A stretch of 46,005 nt of DNA, taken from a virus. The stretch spans positions 1 through 46,005 of the IMG/VR virus record IMGVR_UViG_3300030104_000954. One strand, given 5' to 3'. Positions within the stretch are counted from its first letter, which is position 1. Each line of letters opens with the position of its first letter. Shown one piece after another: positions 26,286 through 33,787 of the stretch. Both the position numbers and the translations under genes were made by a program. The notes below the pieces were generated by a model. It had not been told where the DNA came from and made no database searches. It saw only the letters and a program-made list of their open reading frames with translations.

Positions 26286-26645
26286 TTAGAAACTGTATTT
26301 AGCACCTATCTTTGTACCATAGCTGTTGTCTGCATCTTCATTAGAGATACCAGAGAACTCACCATAGACACCAAGTTTCTGTGTTACATTATATGTACCA
26401 CCAACTTTTCCAGATAGGCTTGATTCTGTACCATCTACATCAGCTACTGCTGTGAAAGCAGGACCGCCTTGGATGTAGTAGTCAAACTTAGAAAGAGATC
26501 CTTCGTAGCCAACATGGAGATCAACAGTTCTACCTGTGTAATCAGATCCAGTGTAGCCATCGTTAGACTCGGCGTTTATATAAACACCAGCCATTGCAGG
26601 TGTAGAAGCAATTGAAGTTGCTAGGACAAGTGCAAGTTTTTTCAT
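26286..26645 (-). CDS. Small outer-membrane beta-barrel-like protein
   Basis: 119 residues with a typical signal peptide (MKKLALVLATSIASTPAMA, cut before GVYINAES) and alternating strands rich in Gly, Tyr and Asp (GRTVDLHVGYEGSLSKFDYY, SSLSGKVGGTYNVTQKLGVY). It ends TKIGAKYSF, and a C-terminal Phe is the usual outer-membrane insertion signal. Mature length (about 100) allows only some 6 to 8 short strands. It would go to the host outer membrane and could block further infection or alter permeability; either is inference. Confidence 0.75.
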   Translation of the reverse strand: MKKLALVLATSIASTPAMAGVYINAESNDGYTGSDYTGRTVDLHVGYEGSLSKFDYYIQGGPAFTAVADVDGTESSLSGKVGGTYNVTQKLGVYGEFSGISNEDADNSYGTKIGAKYSF

Positions 26646-26649
26646 TTAA

Positions 26650-26757
26650 TTAATTGTGTGAGTTTTTAGTGTAAGTTACACCACGATACTTGAGTTTCAT
26701 TTCCTTTTTGAAATCCTCTTGCTCTTTGATACGAGCTTGAAGTTCTACTTGTGACAT
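26650..26757 (-). CDS. DUF4278-like peptide (35 aa)
   Basis: ATG 26757, TAA 26650-26652, 4 bp before the next ATG. It begins MSQVELQARIKEQEDFKKEM and continues KLKYRGVTYTKN. The KLKYRGVxY core is the hallmark of DUF4278, a short family known mainly from cyanobacteria and their phages, with no known function. A Shine-Dalgarno-like GAGGA lies upstream of the ATG, right after a hairpin. Confidence 0.65.
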   Translation of the reverse strand: MSQVELQARIKEQEDFKKEMKLKYRGVTYTKNSHN

Positions 26758-26772
26758 GATAATTCCTCTAGT

Positions 26773-26798
26773 ACCTAAGCCCCGTTCCATGCTTAGGT
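26773..26798 (-). promoter_or_regulatory. Hairpin before the DUF4278 ribosome site
   Basis: 8-bp perfect inverted repeat, ACCTAAGC with GCTTAGGT, around a 10-nt loop. It ends about 16 nt upstream of ATG 26757, just before the GAGGA ribosome site. No T-run follows, so it is more likely an mRNA-stability or translation element than a terminator. Confidence 0.45.
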
Positions 26799-26835
26799 TT
26801 CATGCGTCCATGAAATTGGATGAACGGACGTGATG

Positions 26836-27357
26836 TTATTGAAGTATCCAAGTGTTAATTGTGTATCGAAACCCATCCGTGGGTGCTGATACCTCATGTG
26901 GATGTGTGTAATAAACAGGAAAACATATAATGTCACCCTGTTCTAACCTTAGTCTCAGATTCTGTAATGGAAAATGAAACTCACCACCTGTATAGTTACT
27001 ATTCAATGCCATGATTAAACTGATGTTTCTATAACCTGTGTATTCTTTTCCAGGAAATATATTATCAGTATGCATTTTAGTAGCACCAAAAATTTTTCTT
27101 AAGGTGTAACCAGTATCTGAGCTACAAGAAACAAAAGGGTTCTTGTCAGCTAATTTCTTCAGTACATTCTGAATAATTTGGTATACTTGTTGATCAAGCT
27201 GTTTGTTGTAATTCTCTAAATCAATGGCAAAACAATTAACATTATTATGTTGTTCTTTAGACCAACTATATTTTACAGCTTCAGACTTATTCTGGTTAAA
27301 TGTGTAGATTAATTCTTCACATAAATTAAGGGGGATTACGTTTTTTAAAATGGTAAT
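26836..27357 (-). CDS. 2OG-Fe(II) oxygenase-like frame without a canonical start
   Basis: The frame is open from 27396 to the stop at 26836 and reads as a full small dioxygenase: ILKNVIPLNLCEELIYTFNQ, then FGATKMHTDNIFPGKEYTGY with HxD (HTD), TGGEFHFP, GDIICFPVYYTHPHEVS with the distal His, and GFRYTINTWIL with the 2OG-binding Arg. The first ATG (27075) lies just before the HTD motif and would delete half the fold. No ATG, GTG or TTG occurs earlier; ATT codons at 27357 and 27351 follow an AGGG. The frame is continuous with the 20-aa gene upstream except for its TAA. Start marked here is provisional. Confidence 0.65.
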   Translation of the reverse strand: MTILKNVIPLNLCEELIYTFNQNKSEAVKYSWSKEQHNNVNCFAIDLENYNKQLDQQVYQIIQNVLKKLADKNPFVSCSSDTGYTLRKIFGATKMHTDNIFPGKEYTGYRNISLIMALNSNYTGGEFHFPLQNLRLRLEQGDIICFPVYYTHPHEVSAPTDGFRYTINTWILQ

Positions 27358-27396
27358 CCCTGTAGGATTCGGTTCGATTGTTTTTAACGGTTGGTG

Positions 27397-27459
27397 TTAT
27401 TTACCCTTTTTAGGTGGGCGGCCTTTCTTGGTACCATAGGTACCTTTACCTTTAGGCAT
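27397..27459 (-). CDS. 20-residue basic peptide
   Basis: ATG 27459, TAA 27397-27399, 4 bp after psbA. The product is MPKGKGTYGTKKGRPPKKGK, almost all Lys, Gly and Pro. I recall very similar short peptides (GKGTYGxKxGRPPKK) scattered in cyanophage genomes, function unknown. The oxygenase frame continues in phase directly after its stop, so it may act as a leader or be joined to it by readthrough. Confidence 0.6.
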   Translation of the reverse strand: MPKGKGTYGTKKGRPPKKGK

Positions 27460-27463
27460 TTGA

Positions 27464-28540
27464 TTATCCTATAGTTGGAGCCACAAGAGCTACTTCAGTT
27501 GTATCAACAGAAGCTAGGTCAAGTGGGAAGTTGTGAGCGTTACGCTCGTGCATAACTTCAAAGCCAAGGTTGGCTCTGTTAAGTACGTCAGCCCATGTAG
27601 GTACGACTTGTCCTCCAGCTGCTACGATGGATTGGTTGAAGTTGAATCCATTGAGATTAAAAGCCATAGTGGAGATTCCCATAGAGGTAAGCCATATGCA
27701 AGTGACGGGCCAAGCAGCCAGGAAGAAATGTAGACTCCTGCTATTGTTAAAGCTAGCATACTGGAAGATGAGTCTCCCAAAGTACCCATGAGCCGCAACA
27801 ATATTATACGTCTCTTCTTCTTGGCCAAATTTATATCCATAGTTCTGAGACTCAAGCCCAGTCGTTTCACGAATAAGTGAGGAAGTAACAAGACTTCCGT
27901 GCATAGCAGAGAATAAAGCTCCACCGAATACCCCTGCAACACCGAGCATATGGAACGGATGCATAAGGATATTGTGTTCGGCTTGGAAAACGAACATGAA
28001 ATTGAAAGTCCCGCTAATACCAAGAGGCATACCATCAGAGAAACTCCCCTGTCCAAAAGGATAAACGAGAAAAACTGAGAAGGCTGCTGCCACTGGTGCG
28101 GAATAAGCAACACAAATCCATGGGCGCATTCCTAGTCGATAACTAAGTTCCCATTGTCGTCCCATGTAACATGCAATGCCGATGAGAAAGTGGAACACAA
28201 TAAGTTGATATGGTCCTCCGTTATACAACCACTCATCGAGGGTTGCAGCTTCCCAGATTGGGTAGAAGTGAAGACCGATTGCGTTAGATGACGGGACGAT
28301 TGCCCCTGAGATGATGTTGTTTCCATAGAGTAAGGCTCCTGAGACAGGCTCACGAATACCATCTATGTCAACTGGAGGTGCAGCGACAAACGCAATCAAG
28401 AATGCTGTAGCTGCGGTTAAAAGTGCAGGGATCATAAGTACCCCAAACCACCCCACATAGAGGCGGTTGTTTGTACTCGTAACCCAGTCACATAAACTAT
28501 CCCAGTTGCTATTTGGTTTTGTTAGTGTGGCTGTTGTCAT
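27464..28540 (-). CDS. psbA: Photosystem II D1 protein
   Basis: 358 residues, full length. D1 turns over fast in light, and phage copies keep photosystem II running while the host shuts down. The Mn4CaO5 and C-terminal ligands are present: [18 protein letters not shown] holds the equivalents of H332, E333, H337, D342 and A344. The five-helix core segments are intact ([41 protein letters not shown]-type helix at [14 protein letters not shown]). The C-terminal extension [14 protein letters not shown] would be cleaved after LDLA. It follows hli after 15 bp. Confidence 0.98.
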   Translation of the reverse strand: MTTATLTKPNSNWDSLCDWVTSTNNRLYVGWFGVLMIPALLTAATAFLIAFVAAPPVDIDGIREPVSGALLYGNNIISGAIVPSSNAIGLHFYPIWEAATLDEWLYNGGPYQLIVFHFLIGIACYMGRQWELSYRLGMRPWICVAYSAPVAAAFSVFLVYPFGQGSFSDGMPLGISGTFNFMFVFQAEHNILMHPFHMLGVAGVFGGALFSAMHGSLVTSSLIRETTGLESQNYGYKFGQEEETYNIVAAHGYFGRLIFQYASFNNSRSLHFFLAAWPVTCIWLTSMGISTMAFNLNGFNFNQSIVAAGGQVVPTWADVLNRANLGFEVMHERNAHNFPLDLASVDTTEVALVAPTIG

Positions 28541-28555
28541 TAAAAAAAATAAGGG

Positions 28556-28732
28556 TTAAAAAATTCCAGGAATGATTTGTCCTGTGGTGACATAAGCACC
28601 GATGGCCGCCCAGAATCCTACCATAGCCCAACGACCATTTTGAATTTCTGCGTTTTCGTTGTCCATAGTTAATACTTGTACTTGTGGTTCGTTAGCGAAA
28701 ATGTTTTGCTTACCGTATTCGGTAGTGATCAT
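28556..28732 (-). CDS. hli: High-light-inducible protein
   Basis: ATG 28732, TAA 28556-28558, 58 residues, too short to be noticed by length alone. The single helix carries the chlorophyll-binding motif ExxNxR: ENAEIQNGRWAMVGFWAAIG, then AYVTTGQIIPGIF. Hli proteins bind pigment and quench excess energy, often protecting photosystem II during D1 replacement. It lies directly before psbA, the usual cyanophage pairing, and the two are probably on one mRNA. Confidence 0.95.
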   Translation of the reverse strand: MITTEYGKQNIFANEPQVQVLTMDNENAEIQNGRWAMVGFWAAIGAYVTTGQIIPGIF

Positions 28733-28743
28733 GATTAGTCATG

Positions 28744-29292
28744 TTAGGTTGATGGCGAGGACGATGAATCGGGTCGCCAGGTATCACTCCGTATAGGTAA
28801 ATAGTTTATATTAGCTACAACCCTTGCCTTTACATCAGTGGTTGTAACAGTGCAATGTTTTTGTTTTGCGTTAAAGATGACAACTCTATTAGCCTTGCTA
28901 TCTACATCTCCTATGTCTGGATTTTCAAACCGTGTCTTACCATTACATGTATTCACATAGTAAATAGCAGTAAGATTATTTTGGTTTGTATCACAATGGA
29001 AGTTAGATTGTAATGGTTCAGATGTTCGAGTAGTCATATTAACTTTAGCTCTTAACAAGAAGTCTATATTCAATCTTGTTAATATTGGTTCGATTCTTTT
29101 TACACGTGTCTCGTCAAAGACAGGTGCTCCCCCAACACCACCAAGCACTATACCGTGTACAAATTGAAAGTGAGAATCACCTCCTGACACCATATGGTCA
29201 AGGTATTTATAAGGACAGTCATGAATTAAAAAGTAATCATGTAACTCTTGCCATTGCTGGTGAGGTAGTAGATCATCAATTATCTTAATCAC
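28744..29292 (-). CDS. 2OG-Fe(II) oxygenase (prolyl hydroxylase-like)
   Basis: 182 residues. Motifs in order: SNFHCDTNQNNLTAIYYVN (HxD at FHCD), NGKTRFENP, RVVIFNAKQKHCTVTT (distal His) and VKARVVANINY (2OG-binding Arg). These define the jelly-roll dioxygenase core. The start overlaps the sulfotransferase-like gene by ATGA (28744-29292 begins at 29292, upstream stop 29289), so the two are probably made together. Substrate unknown. Confidence 0.85.
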   Translation of the reverse strand: MIKIIDDLLPHQQWQELHDYFLIHDCPYKYLDHMVSGGDSHFQFVHGIVLGGVGGAPVFDETRVKRIEPILTRLNIDFLLRAKVNMTTRTSEPLQSNFHCDTNQNNLTAIYYVNTCNGKTRFENPDIGDVDSKANRVVIFNAKQKHCTVTTTDVKARVVANINYLPIRSDTWRPDSSSSPST

Positions 29293-29918
29293 ATGTAATC
29301 CTTAAGATGTGGATGTTTTTTCCGTAATTCATTTACGATGTTTGCTATTGTTGGTATAGTCATAGCCTCGTCTGGGTCTATGATACCATCTTTAGCAGTA
29401 AAATCTCCTATGAAATCAGGGGCTGGAGGTAAAGTCACTGGTGAATAGGGTACGTCTTGTAATCCTAGAGTCTTTACATTATGATTAGCCCAACCTAAAT
29501 CTTTTATTTCGGGTATGTGATAATGCTTACTCACCTTATCCATAGTACCACGTACATCGTTGAAGAAATCGTTTGCTTCTATAAACAAAATGTCTTTAAC
29601 AGTCAGCATCATCTCAAGGTTGTCTATCCATTCTTCAGCAGACTCCATAAGATTATGCTTTAGCATCATCTGCATCCAGCCACCTATCTGACAAGGCAAT
29701 CGTCTATATAAAAACACCTTTGGACCACTAACTTTAGGGGCAAGGCTGTGGTGTCCACACCAAGTCTCAACACAACTACCAGTTACTACGTGATCTAGAG
29801 TACGTGGCTCTACATATGTCTTAATTGTACGACATAATAAAGCAGACATTAAGGTGGAACCACAATTATTCGTTGTGAATAACCACCTGTTCAAGTGTTT
29901 CTTCGTGGTCATGGTCAT
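29289..29918 (-). CDS. Sulfotransferase-like P-loop protein
   Basis: 209 residues. The front (NRWLFTTNNCGSTLMSALLC) resembles the 5'-phosphosulfate loop of PAPS-dependent sulfotransferases, GSTLL after a strand. PKVFLYRRLPCQIGGWMQMM occupies the place of the 3'-phosphate motif and VKDILFIEANDFFNDVRGTM the YEDL-type segment. The canonical Arg-Ser pair of the 3' site is not clear, so a related P-loop enzyme cannot be excluded. ATG 29918 (or 29912) lies inside the His-rich peptide gene. It is flanked by two oxygenases, suggesting a shared modification pathway. Confidence 0.5.
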   Translation of the reverse strand: MTMTTKKHLNRWLFTTNNCGSTLMSALLCRTIKTYVEPRTLDHVVTGSCVETWCGHHSLAPKVSGPKVFLYRRLPCQIGGWMQMMLKHNLMESAEEWIDNLEMMLTVKDILFIEANDFFNDVRGTMDKVSKHYHIPEIKDLGWANHNVKTLGLQDVPYSPVTLPPAPDFIGDFTAKDGIIDPDEAMTIPTIANIVNELRKKHPHLKDYM

Positions 29919-29985
29919 GTATATGTAACTCAGGATGAGCTAAGACTGGTGATGCGATCAATAAAGAGAGTAATAAAAATTTCAT
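29866..29985 (-). CDS. Secreted His-rich peptide (39 aa)
   Basis: ATG 29985 overlaps the oxygenase stop as ATGA; TAA 29866-29868. A signal peptide (MKFLLLLSLLIASPVLA-like: residues 1-16 hydrophobic, cut after VLA) precedes HPELHIHDHDHEETLEQVV. The mature peptide, about 23 residues, has six His in its first 12 residues plus acidic residues, a layout that binds transition metals. Its second half overlaps the sulfotransferase-like start. Role inferred as periplasmic metal binding or delivery. Confidence 0.65.
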   Translation of the reverse strand: MKFLLLSLLIASPVLAHPELHIHDHDHEETLEQVVIHNE

Positions 29986-30752
29986 GTTGGTAAAATACTT
30001 TCATCTAATGTTAATTCGGCAGGTTCAAATTCTAGAAGACTATCTAAATCTTCAGTGTCTTCTATAGTTTCTGGTTCTAACGGTTCCTTTGGTGGTAATG
30101 GGTTATCTGCAAAATAACGGCACACCCAACCAGTACATATATACTTGTTATTTGCACCTAACAACCTAGCACCTCTATGCATATATGTCCAAGTAGAAGG
30201 GAAGATTATCATCCTACCTGCACGGGGAGGTACTGAAAAACCATTGAAAAATTCCGTACAACCTCCGTCATATATATCATTAAGATACCATATGAATGTA
30301 AGACTACGTTCCTTATTTTCATTCCAATGAATCATAGCATCATCATGCCAGTCATAGAATTGAGTAGGTTTTGTTTCCTGTATTTGATAACCCTTGTCAC
30401 TTATGTCTCCGAACAAGGGAGTGAAGTCTGCCCAATCATACAGCTCATTATCGTCATAACATTTTAATGCATAATGAGATTGGATGTGATCAATGTATTC
30501 TGAAAGACTAGCATGTAATACTTTAAAAAACATTTCATTCTCATGAACCCAGTCTCCATTACAACTGATAGCTAAATCTTTTGATTTTTTAATTGATTGG
30601 ACTTGACCTTTATTACCACTGATACCGTCATACCTGTTGTCATCTACTAGAAATTTCTCTATACATTCCTCACAAAATTCACGAGGAAGTGCCTTATCTT
30701 TCACCCATATAAATGGGTCAGGTGATACTACACGGTCTTGATTTAATGCCAT
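29982..30752 (-). CDS. 2OG-Fe(II) oxygenase with acidic tail
   Basis: 256 residues. The catalytic core reads FYDWHDDAMIHW (HxD), RSLTFIWYLNDIYDGGCTEF, PRAGRMIIFPSTWTYMHRGA (distal His) and NKYICTGWVCRYF (Lys in place of the usual 2OG-binding Arg or Lys). It closely follows the P4H-type phage dioxygenases that hydroxylate proteins. The last 40 residues are Glu/Asp/Pro-rich and may hold a partner. It shares a base with the scaffold stop (TAATG) and begins the accessory island. Confidence 0.88.
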   Translation of the reverse strand: MALNQDRVVSPDPFIWVKDKALPREFCEECIEKFLVDDNRYDGISGNKGQVQSIKKSKDLAISCNGDWVHENEMFFKVLHASLSEYIDHIQSHYALKCYDDNELYDWADFTPLFGDISDKGYQIQETKPTQFYDWHDDAMIHWNENKERSLTFIWYLNDIYDGGCTEFFNGFSVPPRAGRMIIFPSTWTYMHRGARLLGANNKYICTGWVCRYFADNPLPPKEPLEPETIEDTEDLDSLLEFEPAELTLDESILPT

Positions 30753-31642
30753 TATACCTTAAGGTTAGACACTTCAAGCTTACGGCGTACATCATCACGG
30801 TATGCTTCATCTGTTTCGTACAATGGATTACCCATGTCTCTAACTACCTCAGCCATACTGCGATAGGTTTCTGTTGGTTGAGATTTCTTACCTTGAATTA
30901 GATTTGAATCACGTCCAACTGCATCTTCATATTGTCCCATAAGTGCTTTAACTGCGAATGTTACTGCGGCTTTGTTAGCTGTTTCAATTACTTCATCAAA
31001 GTTTTTAGCGTCAGTATCTGACATATTCTCACTAGCCCATGTCATAAGCTGTTCGTAACCAGCTTTACCACCTGCTATATTTTGAATGTCTTTTACTTCA
31101 GCATCAGATAAAACTGTTGCCTCGGTTTGGGTGATACCAGTATCATCTCTAACACCTTTTAAGTATGAGTCAACTAACTCTTTAGTGAACCCAGCTTTAC
31201 CAAGAGATTCATACATCTCTTCAGATAATGTACCTTCATTTTCCATGAAGTATTCATTCATCTTGAAGGGATCTATGTCATTCTCTTTAAAAACTTCAGA
31301 AATTTTTTCACCATAAACTTTCTCAGTAGTATCAGTGTTGACACTACCATCTTCATTGTAAAAATCTTCAGCAGTTATACCCTGCTCAACTGTTTCTTCT
31401 GTTTCTGTTTCTGGTTCAGACTCTCTCTCTAAGCCACGTTCTTTATTACCCAGTTTAGATTCAAGTTCTTTATAAGCTTTCTCTAAATCTTGAGTTGTTT
31501 TATATTTACCAGCAAGAAGTTGTTCTTGTTCTTGCTGCATCTTTTCTCCAACAGCTAGATTCTCTGCATCACGGGCTTCATTTGCCTCCATGATTACACT
31601 ATCGTCTGATGGATCATAAGTGATTGTTTGTGTTTCAGCCAT
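30752..31642 (-). CDS. Capsid assembly (scaffold) protein (T7 gp9-like)
   Basis: 296 residues, acidic and mostly helical, like T7 gp9 (307). N-terminus is Glu-rich (MEANEARDAENLAVGEKMQQ), with MNEYFMENEGTLSEEMYESL and KAGFTKELVDSYLKG motifs seen in podovirus scaffolds. The C-terminus (YRDDVRRKLEVSNLKV) is basic, as needed for coat binding. It lies between portal and the accessory island; in T7 the capsid gene follows directly. Confidence 0.9.
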   Translation of the reverse strand: MAETQTITYDPSDDSVIMEANEARDAENLAVGEKMQQEQEQLLAGKYKTTQDLEKAYKELESKLGNKERGLERESEPETETEETVEQGITAEDFYNEDGSVNTDTTEKVYGEKISEVFKENDIDPFKMNEYFMENEGTLSEEMYESLGKAGFTKELVDSYLKGVRDDTGITQTEATVLSDAEVKDIQNIAGGKAGYEQLMTWASENMSDTDAKNFDEVIETANKAAVTFAVKALMGQYEDAVGRDSNLIQGKKSQPTETYRSMAEVVRDMGNPLYETDEAYRDDVRRKLEVSNLKV

Positions 31643-31646
31643 TTAA

Positions 31647-33251
31647 TTAGGGGGTTGGTGCGACTTCCTCTGGTGGTGCTTCTCCTCCTGCCATTTGCAT
31701 CATGCCAGGTAGAGCTTCAATTACTTCAGGGTTTTTACTTGGGTCCATAAGTGGAGCACTTGCAAACTGTCCAGCTTGGCTCATCATCTGTTGTTGCATT
31801 GCCTGTTGCTGTGCTTCCTGTTGATCCTGTTGTAATTCTTCCATAGACTTAACAAGGTTCAGTACATCTATACCTTGAGCAGCTGCCAATCTCTTGATAG
31901 CTTCATCAGGATTAATGTATTGTTGTAAAGCCTCTGGTCCCATTGTTTGAGCAATGGTAGTTACGAATTGTACAAGAGCATCTCTATCACCTGCACGTCC
32001 TAGTGCATTTATTCCTGCAACAATAGTTGGATGGACTAAATTCTTAGGAAGTTTAGGTATCTTCTTAGCAATAGTTAGCTTGTGCATCTTCCTTGCTAAG
32101 TATGGTATGAGGAACTCAGTAGTCAACAGACTGAATAAACCACCCAGCTGTTGTTCTAGCTCCATCTGTGTCATACGAACTTCCTCTGCGGTAGTTCTTT
32201 CTGACTGTCTTACATTGAGAATCAAGAAAGCTTCGCTTAATCTCCTCTCTAATACTTGAATTAATTCAAACGCTGTTCTAAAATCTGCTGTCTTACCTAC
32301 TTGTACAACTCCAATATCATCTGGCCTACCTTGAATGATAGCACCATTACCTGCGTTAGCAAGTGTACCTGGTTTAGTAACCGAGGATGGAGACACAGTA
32401 AAGACAACTTTAGCTGCCGCTGCTGATCCTTCAACAACTGCTTGCATCAATGCTTCTAATGATTTGAGATCACCAAGAAACTCTTCGACTCTTGATCGTC
32501 CATAGTCTTCTCCATCTACAGTGACAAAACGTAGAGGTAAGAAAGGACTTTTATCTTTAGGAGCTTTACCTTCTGACCCAGGAATATGGATATCATGTAC
32601 CTCTTGGTACCAATACCATCCTTTTTTTCCTAGTTTTATACAAGTATAAACATCACAGTCTTTCTCTGTGTTATTTTTATCATCATCTACAGGTGAGTTA
32701 GGGTTAACAGGTAGCTTGATTGGTATTAAATCTCTGCTAACTCTTTCTTTAGTTACTATCTCTACCACTTCCCCGTTACCATCTCTTTCAACTACGTATC
32801 TATTTAAAGGGTACATCTTCATACCATCTTTACCCATGTAGAGTAAGGCATTGCCTGTTACTACAAGGTGTTTGATAGCTGAAAAGATTTGTACTCTATC
32901 AGTGGAAGCTGCAATAGCATCCATTATCATACGCTCGATCTTTGCAAAGCTAAGATCCATCTCACTCTTTGCTTCAGGTGGTATTTCTACACCTAACTTA
33001 GAGTCATCTAGTTGAAGTTTAAAGAAGCTGGTTGATGGAGGGAGTAATCCTAACATTAGTTTTGATGCTAATGTTACTACACCCTTGGCACCAACAGCTT
33101 GCCATGGAGTTTTAAATTCTCCATAAGCAGGAGGCTTCTCGTTACGCATTAACAGAGTTGGTATTGTTAACTCTGCACATTCGTAAGCAACATTAAGGAA
33201 CTGTTCACGGTCTGTAGATAGTCTGTTATACCTTTGCCGTGCTGTCTTCAT
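31647..33251 (-). CDS. Portal (head-tail connector, T7 gp8-like)
   Basis: 534 residues, matching T7 gp8 (536). Family segments include RYNRLSTDREQFLNVAYECA, GEFKTPWQAVGAKGVVTLAS, LGLLPPSTSFFKLQLDD, VVTGNALLYMGKDG, YGRSRVEEFLGDLKSLEALM, and RTTAEEVRMTQMELEQQLGG. The Gln-rich C-terminus (QQEAQQQAMQQQMMSQAGQF) is longer than in T7. Twelve copies form the ring through which DNA is packaged. Shares its ATG region with the preceding gene's stop. Confidence 0.96.
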   Translation of the reverse strand: MKTARQRYNRLSTDREQFLNVAYECAELTIPTLLMRNEKPPAYGEFKTPWQAVGAKGVVTLASKLMLGLLPPSTSFFKLQLDDSKLGVEIPPEAKSEMDLSFAKIERMIMDAIAASTDRVQIFSAIKHLVVTGNALLYMGKDGMKMYPLNRYVVERDGNGEVVEIVTKERVSRDLIPIKLPVNPNSPVDDDKNNTEKDCDVYTCIKLGKKGWYWYQEVHDIHIPGSEGKAPKDKSPFLPLRFVTVDGEDYGRSRVEEFLGDLKSLEALMQAVVEGSAAAAKVVFTVSPSSVTKPGTLANAGNGAIIQGRPDDIGVVQVGKTADFRTAFELIQVLERRLSEAFLILNVRQSERTTAEEVRMTQMELEQQLGGLFSLLTTEFLIPYLARKMHKLTIAKKIPKLPKNLVHPTIVAGINALGRAGDRDALVQFVTTIAQTMGPEALQQYINPDEAIKRLAAAQGIDVLNLVKSMEELQQDQQEAQQQAMQQQMMSQAGQFASAPLMDPSKNPEVIEALPGMMQMAGGEAPPEEVAPTP

Positions 33252-33601
33252 TATTGTGTTCCTTTCTTAGTAGTAGTAGTTCCAGTACCACCAGTAGTAC
33301 CACCAGCGTTCACACCTTGAGGTGTGCTAGGTGTATTAACACCACCTGTAGTTGGCTTCTTAATTTGTAACTGAGATGTACCAGCTGAAGTCTTCTTCTT
33401 CTGTACCTTCTTAGCAGTTACCTTAGCTTTCTTCTTAGTTTCATCCTCACTGTAAGGTGCTGGTGTAGGTGTAGCAGGTGCTTCAACAGGAGCTGTTACA
33501 GTTGCTTGAGGAATTGGGGGTGGGGTTGGAGCATTAGGTACTGGTGGTGGTGCAGGTTGTCTACCGCCACCAAAGATTGAGTTTATTAAGCTTCCGCACA
33601 T
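33251..33601 (-). CDS. Pro/Thr/Gly-rich protein in the gp7.3 position
   Basis: 116 residues: a Cys-Gly start (MCGSLINSIFGGGRQPAPPP), then Pro-rich repeats, a Lys-rich centre (ETKKKAKVTAKKVQKKKTSA) and a Gly/Thr tail (GGTTGGTGTTTTKKGTQ). The MCGS...FGGG start followed by Pro/Lys low-complexity is seen in proteins placed just before the portal in T7-like phages; T7 gp7.3 is a virion and tail-assembly protein there. Assigned by position and composition only. Confidence 0.75.
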   Translation of the reverse strand: MCGSLINSIFGGGRQPAPPPVPNAPTPPPIPQATVTAPVEAPATPTPAPYSEDETKKKAKVTAKKVQKKKTSAGTSQLQIKKPTTGGVNTPSTPQGVNAGGTTGGTGTTTTKKGTQ

Positions 33602-33604
33602 AAT

Positions 33605-33787
33605 TTATTCATCCGATAAGTGTTGTTTTAATAGTCTTATTATAGAGATCTGACCTGCCCTATAGGAAATCTCCTTATCGGAGAGGTTATGGTCAGGAAA
33701 TTTGTCAGGAAACTGTTGGTCAAGGTCATCAAGATAACGCTCTAGGTTTCCCCAGTTAAGCGTACTTGGGTAGGTTGGTGTTGGCAT
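33605..33787 (-). CDS. Small hypothetical protein (60 aa)
   Basis: From ATG 33787 the product starts MPTPTYPSTLNWGNLERYLD and ends IIRLLKQHLSDE; an ATG at 33850 would overlap the RNR gene much further. The segment NWGNLERYLDDLDQQFPDKF is amphipathic. It overlaps the RNR small subunit by 32 nt and ends 3 bp before the next gene. No family recognised. Confidence 0.6.
   Translation of the reverse strand: MPTPTYPSTLNWGNLERYLDDLDQQFPDKFPDHNLSDKEISYRAGQISIIRLLKQHLSDE

Noticed and set aside
27622-28113. Alternative minus-strand frame within psbA
   Set aside because: psbA is unambiguous here; the extra frame has Leu/Ser-rich composition typical of an out-of-frame reading.
28550-28560. A-rich stretch between hli and psbA as a terminator
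   Set aside because: No hairpin precedes it, and both genes are expected on one transcript.
33640-33690. TATAAT-like box near 33648-33653 inside the small gene before the portal
   Set aside because: No -35 element at proper spacing; AT-rich sequence makes isolated matches common.
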